A stretch of DNA of 31,334 nucleotides, from positions 1 through 31,334 of the IMG/VR virus record IMGVR_UViG_3300031759_000105. One strand, written 5' to 3'. Each line of letters opens with the position of its first letter. The stretch's first letter is position 1. The notes beneath the pieces are model-generated. The model was not told the origin of the DNA. It saw only the letters and a program-made list of their open reading frames with translations, and ran no database searches. The position numbers and the translations under genes are program-made. The DNA comes from a virus. Of this stretch, positions 1 through 7,548 are shown one piece after another.

Positions 1-1
1 G

Positions 2-1201
2 TGGAAATCCGTGAAGGGTACCCGGCACATCGCGGTGGATCGGGAAGCCTTGGAGAAACTCGGAGAGAGCTACATCCATGCAACGCCTCTTATCAATATC
101 ATACTCACAATTCGTGATCTCACTAAACAACTCGAAGTGTTTGAGTGTGACCTTGACTCCGACGGACGGTTCCGTGCCGGTTACAATATCGTGGGAACGG
201 AAACAGGACGGCCTTCCAGCAGTGCTAACGCCTTCGGTACTGGACGAAATGCACAGAATATTGACCCAAGCCTCCGCCATGTATTCCAAGCTGACCCTGG
301 ATTCCGACTCGGCTACGTAGACCTCGAACAAGTCGAAGCGAGGGACGTCGGGTTCATTTGCGGGGTTCTCTTCGATGATTGGTCTCTTTTAGATGCGGCA
401 GAAGGGGGTGATTTCCACACCGCGAACGCCAAGAAAGTCTGGCCGGAACTTGGCTGGACGGGGGACCCTCGGAAGGACCGCGAAATCGCCGACACAAACT
501 TCTACCGCAACTTCAGCCACCGCGACTTCGCCAAACGCGGCGGCCACGGCTCGAACTATATGGGCACCGCATGGACCCTAGCGCGGATCTTGAAAATCCC
601 CCTCGGGGTGGTGGAGGAATTCCAAGCCCGGTATTGCCGCGGGGGCCTCATCAAAGGAGCTTCCGTCATCCCAGCCTTCGGCTGCATCCCGCGCTGGTGG
701 GCTTGGACGATCACGGAGCTTCAAACCAAGGGGACCCTTCAGACGCTCTTTGGATTTCGGAGGACCTTCCTCGGCCGCCCCAACGATCCCGCGACGCATC
801 GCGAAGCGATCGCATTCCAGCCCCAAGGTACCACCGCGCAACGGATGAACCTTGGGATGTGGCGGACCTGGCGGCACGAACCTCGCGTCGGCCTCCTCGC
901 GCAGGGCTTCGACTCCATCGTATTCCAGTACCGCGACGAGGGGGCGAAGGTGGAGGACGAAATTCTCTCGCATGTGCTCGACCTCATCAAAGTTGAGATT
1001 GTCGCACCGAACGGGCGGAAGTACTCCGTGCCAGGGGACGCCAAAGTTGGGTGGAACTGGGGCAACGAGAGTCCTTCCAATCCAGATGGCCTCCGCAAGT
1101 GGAAACCGGGGCGAAGGGATGACCGCATCCGACAGCGCTTCCCGGGAATGGGGCTCCTCGGAGCAAGCGCCTCAGATGATTCGATGTTGAGGTTTCGGTA
1201 G
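2..1201 (+). CDS. Family A DNA polymerase, C-terminal polymerase domain (5' end cut by window)
   Basis: This is the polymerase (fingers and palm) domain of a PolA-type replicative phage DNA polymerase. The frame is open to the left edge, so the GTG at 11 is probably internal and the exonuclease part lies outside. Residue numbers count from that GTG. Motif A is DLEQVEARD at 104-112, keeping the metal-binding Asp and the Q-x-E-x-R pattern. Motif B runs 171-193 and aligns without gaps to the E. coli O-helix: R171, K175, H179 (the place of Phe762) and Y183. QGTTAQ lies at 272-277. Motif C is QYRDE at 306-310, where the usual HDE has Arg in place of His but keeps Asp-Glu. A basic tail follows. It is the first gene of a rightward block. 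The family assignment is firm; the two substitutions are noted separately. Confidence 0.93.
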   Translation, partial: WKSVKGTRHIAVDREALEKLGESYIHATPLINIILTIRDLTKQLEVFECDLDSDGRFRAGYNIVGTETGRPSSSANAFGTGRNAQNIDPSLRHVFQADPGFRLGYVDLEQVEARDVGFICGVLFDDWSLLDAAEGGDFHTANAKKVWPELGWTGDPRKDREIADTNFYRNFSHRDFAKRGGHGSNYMGTAWTLARILKIPLGVVEEFQARYCRGGLIKGASVIPAFGCIPRWWAWTITELQTKGTLQTLFGFRRTFLGRPNDPATHREAIAFQPQGTTAQRMNLGMWRTWRHEPRVGLLAQGFDSIVFQYRDEGAKVEDEILSHVLDLIKVEIVAPNGRKYSVPGDAKVGWNWGNESPSNPDGLRKWKPGRRDDRIRQRFPGMGLLGASASDDSMLRFR

Positions 1202-1213
1202 GAGGAAATTAAG

Positions 1214-1462
1214 ATGGCAATTCAAGAAATTCCAAAAGCATTTCTTTACATTTGCGATGGCTGTGGGGCAGAGCACCTCCAAAAGAATGCAAGTGGACAC
1301 TACACGAACTCTACTCCGGCGCATTGGGCAACTCTGATTCTACGCCAGGATGCTTACGACTTTCAAGGTTGTGCAGTTGCGGATGGAACCATTACCCGAC
1401 TACTTTGCGAAGAATGCACTAGCAAAGCTACAAAAGCGATTAATTCTGCTCTGGTAAAGTAG
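1214..1462 (+). CDS. Small CxxC zinc-ribbon-like protein
   Basis: An 82-residue protein with two cysteine pairs, C14-x2-C17 near the N-terminus and C65-x2-C68 near the C-terminus, the layout of a zinc-binding ribbon or treble clef. AGGAGG at 1201-1206 sits 7 bases before the ATG and overlaps the polymerase stop, so the two are likely cotranslated. It is visibly poorer in GC than its neighbours. The protein at 3095-3385 has the same plan (Cys pair, about 50 residues, Cys pair), so the two may be distant paralogues. The function is unknown; DNA or protein binding is the natural guess. Confidence 0.75.
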   Translation: MAIQEIPKAFLYICDGCGAEHLQKNASGHYTNSTPAHWATLILRQDAYDFQGCAVADGTITRLLCEECTSKATKAINSALVK

Positions 1463-1474
1463 GGGCGCGATAGT

Positions 1475-2695
1475 GTGTCAGATGACCTTATCACAGATTG
1501 GTTCTCCTACACCAGCGCGACGCAGGACGACCGGAGCCCCGAGATCTACCGGAAATGGAGTGGTATCGCCCTTGTCGCAGGCGCGATGGAGCGCAAGGTA
1601 TGGGTCAAAACTGGAATGAACCGGACGTACTGCAACCTCTACACTCTTCTGGTCGGGCCGTCCGGCACCGGCAAATTCATCGTCGAAACGGTGAGGGAGT
1701 TCTGGAACGCCGTGAAGGACCCCTTTACGAGCGCGAAAGCATTCCACGTCGCGTCGGACTCCCTCACGAAGGCTTCCCTCATCGACGCCCTCGGACGCGC
1801 GAAGCAAGTGAAACTAAACGAGTGTGGGCAAACCGAGGAATACCACTCCATGCTCGTCGCAGCGGAAGAATTTAAGGTCCTCCTCCCCGCTTACGACATG
1901 GAATACATCGGGACGCTAGAGCGCGTCTGGAACTCCCCCCTCAAACACACCGAGGAGCGCAGGTTCAACGTGAAGCTCGTCGAGATCACGCGGCCCCAAC
2001 TTAACATCCTTGCGGGGGTGCAGCCGTCGTACTTCGCCACGGTCTTCCCTGAGGAGGTGTGGTCGACCGGCTTGGCTCGTCGCATCGTGATGGTCTACTC
2101 CGCCGAACGCCGCATCCGAGACCCCTTCACCGAGTATCCCGACCCTATCGAAATCCGCAAGTGCATCCTCGCGAAGCTGAGCGCCATTTCGGTGATGTGG
2201 GGCGAACTCAAATGGGCTCCCGACGCGAAGTCGTACTTCCAGGCGTGGGTCCTCGCAGGGGAACCTCCGGTGCCGACGCACTCGAGGATGATTCCGTACA
2301 ACACCGAACGAGTCAGGTTTGTACAGAAGCTCGCGGGGATCTCGGCGGTGTCGCGCAAGATTGACTTGAGCGGAATCGACCGCATCGACATCGAACGGGC
2401 CCTTGAATGGCTCTTCGAAATCGAAACCAAGATGCCCTACGTCTTCAGGGCCATGCAAGGGAAGAACGATTGGGCAGTGGTTGAAGAACTTTACCACTGG
2501 ATCGTCGCGCTGCACAGGAAAACCGGAAAACCCATCCCAGGCGGACGCATCATCGAGTTCATCGGGGAGAGGACCCTCTCGGAGAAGGTCGAGAGGACCC
2601 TCGCCCTCGCCGTCCGCACGAGGGCGATTGAATGTGTTGACCAAGGAGCAGATTTATGGAAGCCTCTTGCAAAACAATTCCGGACGGCGGAATGA
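1475..2695 (+). CDS. DUF3987-like P-loop protein (putative primase/helicase-type ATPase)
   Basis: A 406-residue protein. The first part (IYRKWSGIALVAGAMERKV, then NLYTLLVGPSGTGKF) resembles DUF3987-type phage and mobile-element ATPases that are often paired with primase domains. The P-loop is G61-PSGTGK67, but the residue after Lys is Phe instead of Ser/Thr. LVAAEEF around 128-134 could be the acidic Walker B strand. The start is GTG, 12 bases after the preceding gene. The stop lies inside the next gene. Its place after the polymerase fits a role in replication. The family call is by pattern only; ATPase activity is uncertain given the altered P-loop. Confidence 0.65.
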   Translation: MSDDLITDWFSYTSATQDDRSPEIYRKWSGIALVAGAMERKVWVKTGMNRTYCNLYTLLVGPSGTGKFIVETVREFWNAVKDPFTSAKAFHVASDSLTKASLIDALGRAKQVKLNECGQTEEYHSMLVAAEEFKVLLPAYDMEYIGTLERVWNSPLKHTEERRFNVKLVEITRPQLNILAGVQPSYFATVFPEEVWSTGLARRIVMVYSAERRIRDPFTEYPDPIEIRKCILAKLSAISVMWGELKWAPDAKSYFQAWVLAGEPPVPTHSRMIPYNTERVRFVQKLAGISAVSRKIDLSGIDRIDIERALEWLFEIETKMPYVFRAMQGKNDWAVVEELYHWIVALHRKTGKPIPGGRIIEFIGERTLSEKVERTLALAVRTRAIECVDQGADLWKPLAKQFRTAE

Positions 2696-3102
2696 TTCTC
2701 CCGCTTCCGCAATCTCGTCTCCGAGTGGTGATGCTGCAAGGGCCTGATAGGCGCCTCATTGTGAAGTCTCTCGAAGAGCCCGAAGTTCTCTTTGTGGCGG
2801 CGAACTGCCAACGCTTCGCCCGCAACGGGGTCGTCGTGGAGCCGGGGCTTCCAGTAGGGAGGGTGATGATGCTCCTGGGAGCTTCGCAGGGCCGAGTGGG
2901 GCTTCGCCAAATCATCGAGTGCCTCTGGGGCGACCGAGCGGACGGAGGCCCCGACAGCGGGGAATGCCAAGCGAGGCAGATTGCCGCCAAGGCAAACACC
3001 TTCGCCGCAGCGTTGGGACTCGTGGTGACGAGTCAGTACGTGAGAGGGTGGGAGCTTCGGGCCCTTCGGGCCGAGGCGCGAGAGGAGGAAGTTAATGTCT
3101 GA
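2656..3102 (+). CDS. Winged-helix protein with OmpR/PhoB-like C-terminal fold
   Basis: A 148-residue protein. Residues about 70-135 contain RVGLRQIIECLWGDR, a glycine/aspartate-rich turn, a helix (ECQARQIAAKANTFAAAL) and then VVTSQYVRGWEL. This order resembles the OmpR/PhoB DNA-binding domain (LLWG..., recognition helix, then a wing ending in RG.GY.L). No receiver domain precedes it. An AAGGAG at 2643-2648 lies seven bases before the ATG at 2656, which decides the start. A second in-frame ATG at 2692 forms an ATGA overlap with the upstream stop. It may be a phage transcription regulator, or a DNA-binding replication accessory given its neighbours. Confidence 0.6.
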   Translation: MEASCKTIPDGGMILPLPQSRLRVVMLQGPDRRLIVKSLEEPEVLFVAANCQRFARNGVVVEPGLPVGRVMMLLGASQGRVGLRQIIECLWGDRADGGPDSGECQARQIAAKANTFAAALGLVVTSQYVRGWELRALRAEAREEEVNV

Positions 3103-3385
3103 ACGTATCATCTACACTTGTGATTCTTGTGGGACGGAAAGTACCTCTCGCGAGGGTTTCGAAGAGTTAACCCTAACTCGTCGCCTGAATATGAAAGATC
3201 CAGATCATTTATGGTACAGTGCAGTGCCGAATGGCGGAGTGATAATTGCTCGTGGGATTTTCTGTGAGAGATGTTGCAAGGAGCACTTTGACCTCGCACT
3301 TCTACCGCCGCCTCCCAAAAAGATTCCTCCAGAGGAGGAGTTTCTGGTGAGAGTGGTTTCTAGTCTGATGAAGTTTGTTAAATAG
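3095..3385 (+). CDS. Small cysteine-rich zinc-binding-like protein
   Basis: A 96-residue protein with C9-x2-C12 at the start and C57-x2-C60-C61 later, followed by a proline-rich stretch (LLPPPPKKIPPEEE). The start overlaps the upstream gene by eight bases, and GAGGAGG lies a few bases upstream. The cysteine spacing and length recall the protein at 1214-1462. Low GC sets both apart from the genes between them. No specific function can be given. Confidence 0.72.
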   Translation: MSERIIYTCDSCGTESTSREGFEELTLTRRLNMKDPDHLWYSAVPNGGVIIARGIFCERCCKEHFDLALLPPPPKKIPPEEEFLVRVVSSLMKFVK

Positions 3386-3413
3386 AGCCGAGGTTGAATT
3401 GGAACGTCCTGTT

Positions 3414-3452
3414 GCCCCGACCATGGGGTGCCTATAACACCCCGTCTGGGGC
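3414..3452. other. GC-rich inverted repeat in an early-module intergenic gap
   Basis: GCCCC at 3414-3418 pairs with GGGGC at 3448-3452, and GGGGTG at 3425-3430 pairs with CACCCC at 3438-3443 around a seven-base AT-rich loop, with an internal bulge. It lies in the 95-base gap between genes, about 30 bases before the ATG at 3481. No T-run follows, so it is not an ordinary intrinsic terminator. It could be an mRNA-processing or translation-control hairpin. Confidence 0.45.
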
Positions 3453-3480
3453 AAAGTACCCCCTCAAAGGAACCCCCGTG

Positions 3481-3846
3481 ATGTCCGAAGAAACCCGTCG
3501 CGCTCGGCAAGCCCTGATTGATTCCATCGAACAAGAAACTGAATTGCTTCGGGGCGAAATCTCTACCCTCGAAGACCGTATCGAGGAGATGCAACGTAGG
3601 GTTCCCCGGGAGCTTCCCGAAGACCGCGAGTGGCGCCTCGCTCAGCTCGATCCAGTGCAGCGAAAGCTGATCGAAATAGCTGAGAAACTATTTCATGATA
3701 GTGTGATACGACAGTTCGAAGAGAAGTTAAATTTCCTAGAGGACGTCACGTTTATCGATGGAACCCAATGGAAAGTAAACCCGAAGCTGAAAATCAACTA
3801 TCCGAATAATTTTACCATCACTACGCCAAAGCGAGAACTTCCATGA
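3481..3846 (+). CDS. Coiled-coil protein of unknown function
   Basis: A 121-residue protein. Residues 1-45 are charged and heptad-like (SIEQETELLRGEISTLEDRI and onward), giving a probable coiled coil. A less regular C-terminal half ends in a basic TTPKRELP. The open frame extends upstream to a TTG at 3394, but that extension runs through the inverted repeat and looks non-coding. The ATG at 3481 has AAAGGA ten bases upstream. The stop overlaps the next start as ATGA, so the two are likely coupled. Confidence 0.65.
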   Translation: MSEETRRARQALIDSIEQETELLRGEISTLEDRIEEMQRRVPRELPEDREWRLAQLDPVQRKLIEIAEKLFHDSVIRQFEEKLNFLEDVTFIDGTQWKVNPKLKINYPNNFTITTPKRELP

Positions 3847-4136
3847 CCGCCTCGTCCCCTCCCCCTCCGAACATCAACTCCCTCGCGTACTCCACTCCTG
3901 CGTTCTACGTCAACCAAACCTCCATTACCTACATCAACGGGGTCTTTCGGGTGACGTTCTTCGAGCAACATCTCAGCGAAGCGAAGCCGGGGGAGGGGTC
4001 TCCCGAGGTGAACTCGATTCTGGCTCCCCGAGTGAGTGTGGTCCTAACGCCGCAATCTGCGTCGGACCTCCTGAAGACCTTCGGAGACCTCTTTGCTCGG
4101 GGGGCTACGCCCGAAGTGGAAGGAACGATGCAATGA
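3843..4136 (+). CDS. DUF3467-like small protein
   Basis: A 97-residue protein. The pattern FYVNQTSITYINGVFRVTFFE, then APRVSVVLTPQSASDLLKTF, matches my memory of DUF3467: a short beta-rich half followed by a V.MSP..A..LL helix. Such proteins occur in bacteria and phages with no settled function. ATGA overlap with the upstream coiled-coil gene (3843-3846) suggests the two products are made together, perhaps as partners. The family call is moderate. Confidence 0.6.
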   Translation: MTASSPPPPNINSLAYSTPAFYVNQTSITYINGVFRVTFFEQHLSEAKPGEGSPEVNSILAPRVSVVLTPQSASDLLKTFGDLFARGATPEVEGTMQ

Positions 4137-4158
4137 CAACGCGAAGTGGAGCGAAGCC

Positions 4159-4257
4159 ATGAAGTCCCGCCCCCTCGATCCCTCCATTGTCATCACTACC
4201 CTCTATGCCCTCGCGATCTTCGCCGCGGTGGCATTCATCATCTTCGGGACGAAGTAG
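4159..4257 (+). CDS. 32-residue single-span membrane microprotein
   Basis: Read directly: ATG at 4159, stop TAG at 4255-4257. A short basic start (MKSRPLDPS) leads into one hydrophobic helix (IVITTLYALAIFAAVAFIIF) ending GTK. GGAG seven bases before the ATG is a good ribosome site, within GTGGAGCGAAGCC. Its C-terminal half closely resembles the 20-residue ORF at 4474-4536 (LAIFAAVAFIIFGTK against LAILANLAGVAYFTFGTK). It could be a small regulator of lysis or superinfection, but no family is recognised. Confidence 0.5.
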   Translation: MKSRPLDPSIVITTLYALAIFAAVAFIIFGTK

Positions 4258-4276
4258 TCCTTAGGAGAACGTCACA

Positions 4277-4483
4277 ATGTCCCCTTGGCAAGAGTTTCTG
4301 TGTAATGTGGGTGGCTATGTTACGATAGGAGTTGCTACCGTTGCTACTATAGCCGTGGTAGCTTCCCTTATTGTGCCGTGGTTTACACGACTACAACTAA
4401 TGGCGCTTGAAGAAAGCGTTGGCAAACTCTGGGATGAAATTTACGATCTCAAACATCCGAAGGATTCCCCAAAGTGCCCCTAG
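4277..4483 (+). CDS. Small N-terminally anchored membrane protein
   Basis: A 68-residue protein with one clear transmembrane helix at about 13-35 (VTIGVATVATIAVVASLIV), then PWFTRLQ and a charged C-terminal helix (ALEESVGKLWDEIYDLKH). This is the shape of small phage membrane proteins such as holin accessories or inner-membrane spanin-like proteins. AGGAG at 4263-4267 is a good ribosome site nine bases before the ATG. The composition is low GC. The last ten bases overlap the microprotein at 4474. Confidence 0.6.
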   Translation: MSPWQEFLCNVGGYVTIGVATVATIAVVASLIVPWFTRLQLMALEESVGKLWDEIYDLKHPKDSPKCP

Positions 4484-4536
4484 CCATCCTCGCGAACCTC
4501 GCCGGAGTGGCATACTTCACTTTCGGAACGAAGTAG
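4474..4536 (+). CDS. 20-residue hydrophobic microprotein, paralogue of the 4159 ORF
   Basis: GTG at 4474, stop TAG at 4534-4536. The product is MPLAILANLAGVAYFTFGTK. AAGGA at 4460-4464 is nine bases upstream, and the ORF overlaps the end of the 68-residue gene, so translational coupling is possible. The end (FGTK plus TAG) matches the 32-residue ORF at 4159, and the ACGAAGTAG DNA is identical in both. It is either a real microprotein or the degraded tail of a duplicated copy. Confidence 0.35.
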   Translation: MPLAILANLAGVAYFTFGTK

Positions 4537-4540
4537 GAGG

Positions 4541-4639
4541 ATGCAATTCAAAGCTATTGAAGGATGGAACAACGCTCCAAAAAATTACTTTGTAAATATG
4601 ATAGATGCATGGACTGGCAAACCCAAGGAATCCATCTAA
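4541..4639 (+). CDS. Possible 32-residue protein
   Basis: ATG at 4541, stop TAA at 4637-4639. The product (MQFKAIEGWNNAPKNYFVNM...) is soluble-looking. The only strong ribosome-site-like sequence, AGGAGG at 4535-4540, touches the ATG, which is too close to work well. Its stop overlaps the next ATG as TAATG, which supports it. Coding status is uncertain. Confidence 0.35.
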   Translation: MQFKAIEGWNNAPKNYFVNMIDAWTGKPKESI

Positions 4640-4752
4640 TGCCTCTTCTAATTCTAATAGTCCTCTTCGCAGAAGCTCTTAGCGTGCTTTACTTAGTCGG
4701 TCTAAAATTGAAACGCTGGCGTGGCCGCCGGAGTTATCAACGGCGAAGATGA
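4639..4752 (+). CDS. 37-residue membrane protein with cationic tail
   Basis: ATG at 4639 overlaps the upstream stop (TAATG), with AAGGA about ten bases upstream. One hydrophobic helix (PLLILIVLFAEALSVLYLVG) is followed by a strongly basic tail (KLKRWRGRRSYQRRR). The open frame extends upstream to 4564, but the short form fits better. It converges with the minus-strand gene at 4702: the two coding regions overlap tail to tail by 51 bases. The shape resembles small phage membrane-active peptides; the function is unknown. Confidence 0.45.
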   Translation: MPLLILIVLFAEALSVLYLVGLKLKRWRGRRSYQRRR

Positions 4753-6108
4753 CGTTGGAGTCGTCAAAGGTGTTCCCTGTTCTGCTAACATTGCCCCACG
4801 CAACAACGCAGTTTGTGGGGTTGTCGGAAACGACTCCGTCGGAGCACTCCGAACCCGCCAATTGTAGAGTGGTGACCTCTGTCGTACTAGTTCATCTGCT
4901 GCAATGAGCCTTCGAGCTGTTAGGGTATTGTCTAACTCCCTTGCAGCAACGCCAACGAGTGGAACTGCCGACCCAGCGATCGCACCAAGAGTTCCACCAG
5001 CTTCGCCTCCAGCAGCGGCACCACCTAACGCGGCCAGTGGCCCATGTAGCCCACCACTGAGCAACCCTCCTACTTTTCGTGCGATATTGCTTGTTGCAGT
5101 TCCCTCCGTAACTGCTTGCAATGCGTCTAGTTCCTCAGAATTAAACCCCGCTGAAGCTTTGTTGTTAAGCAGCAACGAAGCAACACGAGACCTGATAGCA
5201 TTGCCACTTCGTGCTCCTGAGTCAGTTGCAGCGGATCGAAGATCAACTGTTCTATCAATGCCGTTGATTGTATCGGAGCGAAATCCTGCGGCGGCATTTG
5301 CCCGAGCGTCCGCGACGACTTTCGCGGCGACGTCAGCGGGTCCAGCCACAACAGCTCCCTCAGAAGGATTCGTAACAAAGTCATCAATGGCATTCTTTGC
5401 TGCAATAGCGGCCTTCTGCTCTGTAGGGTTTGTAAACGTCCCTGCGGCATGGCCGAACGCGCGCCTTGCAGCATCAAGATTTCCGAATGGAACCGAACTG
5501 GCGCCTTTTGGCACATCCTGGAGCTTGTTGAGTATTGCGTGGGTCTGGGGGGCAAGTTCAGCAAGAATTCCTTTGTCATTTAGGTCTCCTTGGACCTTTG
5601 TAGCCATTGCAGCAACCGCGGGTGAAGCATACTCTACTCCCAGTTCTCGTGCTGCGTTGTAGCCAGCGTCAGCAGCAGCATGAAGGGCTTCGGCTGTAGG
5701 AGCAGCTACGTTTGCCACTCGAGCACCTAACAGGGCACTTATCCCTTCGCCTGATGCTGGGCTCATTGGACTTGCGATTGTTGCTAACTGTAATGCACGT
5801 TCGATTCCTTCTTGGCTCTCTGGATCTACCTTTCCAGTGACAACATCTCTAGGCAATGTTACTCCGCTCCACGCACCTTGGAGTGCACGTTTCGCCATTC
5901 CAACAACTCCGGCATTGGAATCGAAACCAACGGACTTATCGGAATACTTGGTAAATGGTAGAATTGCGCCAGAGAAAACTGGTGTAGGGGCAGAAGGGAG
6001 TACTCCGCTACCTCGAAAGTCCGTCTCGGCTTGTTCGGGTGTCATTCCAGGTGGCACTACAACAAAATGCCCACCACCAAGATCAAGATACTGGGGCGTA
6101 TCGGGCAT
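4702..6108 (-). CDS. Putative DNA-ejection (internal virion) protein with glycine-zipper region
   Basis: A 468-residue protein at the distal end of the late operon. The N-terminus (MPDTPQYLDLGGGHFVVVPP, GMTPEQAETDFRG) is a motif I associate with phage internal virion proteins. The middle is alanine-rich and helical. Residues about 343-386 are a Gly/Ala-rich, membrane-compatible stretch with repeated GxxxG-type spacing, as expected of a protein that enters the host envelope during ejection. The tail is Pro/Thr/Ser-rich. GGGAG lies upstream of the ATG, six bases after the preceding gene. GC is clearly lower than in the structural genes. The specific family is not identified. Confidence 0.6.
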   Translation of the reverse strand: MPDTPQYLDLGGGHFVVVPPGMTPEQAETDFRGSGVLPSAPTPVFSGAILPFTKYSDKSVGFDSNAGVVGMAKRALQGAWSGVTLPRDVVTGKVDPESQEGIERALQLATIASPMSPASGEGISALLGARVANVAAPTAEALHAAADAGYNAARELGVEYASPAVAAMATKVQGDLNDKGILAELAPQTHAILNKLQDVPKGASSVPFGNLDAARRAFGHAAGTFTNPTEQKAAIAAKNAIDDFVTNPSEGAVVAGPADVAAKVVADARANAAAGFRSDTINGIDRTVDLRSAATDSGARSGNAIRSRVASLLLNNKASAGFNSEELDALQAVTEGTATSNIARKVGGLLSGGLHGPLAALGGAAAGGEAGGTLGAIAGSAVPLVGVAARELDNTLTARRLIAADELVRQRSPLYNWRVRSAPTESFPTTPQTALLRGAMLAEQGTPLTTPTSSSPLITPAATPAFQF

Positions 6109-6114
6109 TTCGTG

Positions 6115-7533
6115 TTACTCCCATTTTCCCGTTTCGGCATTCTTACGCCAAACTTTTGCCCCTTCCGGAAGTTTTACGGCCCCAGCTTCGTCTTTTGCAG
6201 TTCCAGTTATATTTGTGTTGACGTAACCTTTCTTCTGTGCAATATCTTGCCAGATAGTTGGCCAACGAGCCACGTCACCACCTTTGGCCAGATGTTCATC
6301 CATGCCAGTCTGTTCTTCGTGTGACTGCTTATAGAGACTTGTCCAGAAGTTAAAAATCTTCTCGATTGCGCGAGGGTCCGTATTGAGATTAGGATTATTT
6401 TGTGTGAATGAAGTATATTCTACCTGTGCCAATCTGCTCATGTTTGGAAGCTGTTGAGTAATTTGGCCCATAGTAGTATTAACCATCAACTTTTGCATCT
6501 CTTGACTTGCCGCAAGATTGCCATTAGCAACTTTATCTACCAAGTCCTGTGGCAATCCCAAAGCCTGCCCAACTTGACCCAATTTGGAATAAAATTCTGC
6601 GCCGCCGCCAGTCTTCATGGATTTCATGGCATCCCAAGCGGGCTCGATAGTCTTCAAAATCTGTGCGCCCATGGTAGTTGTAGTGTCGAGACGTTGGCGA
6701 TAATCTGCCGTATCGGTGCCGCGGGCTTCGAGGTACTTCGACTGGGTGGCCGAAGGACCAACGAGGGGGGAGCCTGGTGGCGGAACATTAGAGGCGCCTT
6801 GGACGAGAGGGCTCGAAGCATCCCCAGGAGGCCTTCCTTGTGTCATCGGAGTGAACGAAGTCCCCGAAAACACTCCCTTCTGCGTCGCACCACTCCGGGT
6901 CGGAGCTTCGCCCACCACAGGAGCTACGCCGCCCTGGATGGCATAAGCCTTGTCGAGTGGCATCCCGAAAGCCACTCCAAGGTTTCGGAGCCTCGTGTTG
7001 AACTGGTCCTGATTCTGTGGGGTCCACTCAGCGCCATTCTGCGGCATTCCCGCCGTGAGCGAGGTGATGAGGCCCTCCACGGCGTCCTTGGTTTGGCCTT
7101 GGATTTCTGGTGGCACCCCTGCCATCATGCCCTTGTACGTTCCGGCCCATTGGGAGCGATCCCCGCCCGTCGCGGCGAAGGATTGAATCATGTTGCTGAC
7201 GCTGTCGTGCCACATAGCGAGCTTCTGGACTTCCATCCCGACCCGAGCCTGCCCGGCTTGGCGAAACATCCCGATCTCGGGAGCCACGAACGGCGCGTAA
7301 GGGGACTTCGAGATCTTGTCGAGAATTTGGTCGTCATTGAGGCCCTGAGCGCTTAGCACCGCCGCGTCGTCGCCCATTTGATGCCGGGCGGACATCTGCT
7401 GCAAGAACAGCGTGTTCGCGTTCTGGCGATTCCGCATCTCCGCGAGGTCCGACATGAGCCCAATGGCGTTGCCACTAAGCAACGAAGTGGGGCCCAGGTT
7501 TGTATCGACAGTGGTGTTCATGCCATCGGGCAT
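6115..7533 (-). CDS. Putative internal virion/ejection protein, compositionally mosaic
   Basis: A 472-residue, Gln- and Met-rich, mostly helical protein. It sits between two other presumed ejection proteins, the P22 gp7/gp20/gp16-like position. Residues about 215-265 form a Pro/Gly/Ser/Thr-rich linker. Just after it (near base 6715, residue about 273), GC falls from roughly two thirds to well under half and stays low to the gene end. The C-terminal half is helical (FWTSLYKQSHEEQTGMDEHL). A second ATG at 7521 is an alternative start. The reading frame is intact across the shift, so this looks like a functional recombinant, not a broken gene. Confidence 0.6.
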   Translation of the reverse strand: MPDGMNTTVDTNLGPTSLLSGNAIGLMSDLAEMRNRQNANTLFLQQMSARHQMGDDAAVLSAQGLNDDQILDKISKSPYAPFVAPEIGMFRQAGQARVGMEVQKLAMWHDSVSNMIQSFAATGGDRSQWAGTYKGMMAGVPPEIQGQTKDAVEGLITSLTAGMPQNGAEWTPQNQDQFNTRLRNLGVAFGMPLDKAYAIQGGVAPVVGEAPTRSGATQKGVFSGTSFTPMTQGRPPGDASSPLVQGASNVPPPGSPLVGPSATQSKYLEARGTDTADYRQRLDTTTTMGAQILKTIEPAWDAMKSMKTGGGAEFYSKLGQVGQALGLPQDLVDKVANGNLAASQEMQKLMVNTTMGQITQQLPNMSRLAQVEYTSFTQNNPNLNTDPRAIEKIFNFWTSLYKQSHEEQTGMDEHLAKGGDVARWPTIWQDIAQKKGYVNTNITGTAKDEAGAVKLPEGAKVWRKNAETGKWE

Positions 7534-7548
7534 CGGGGCAGGACCTTC

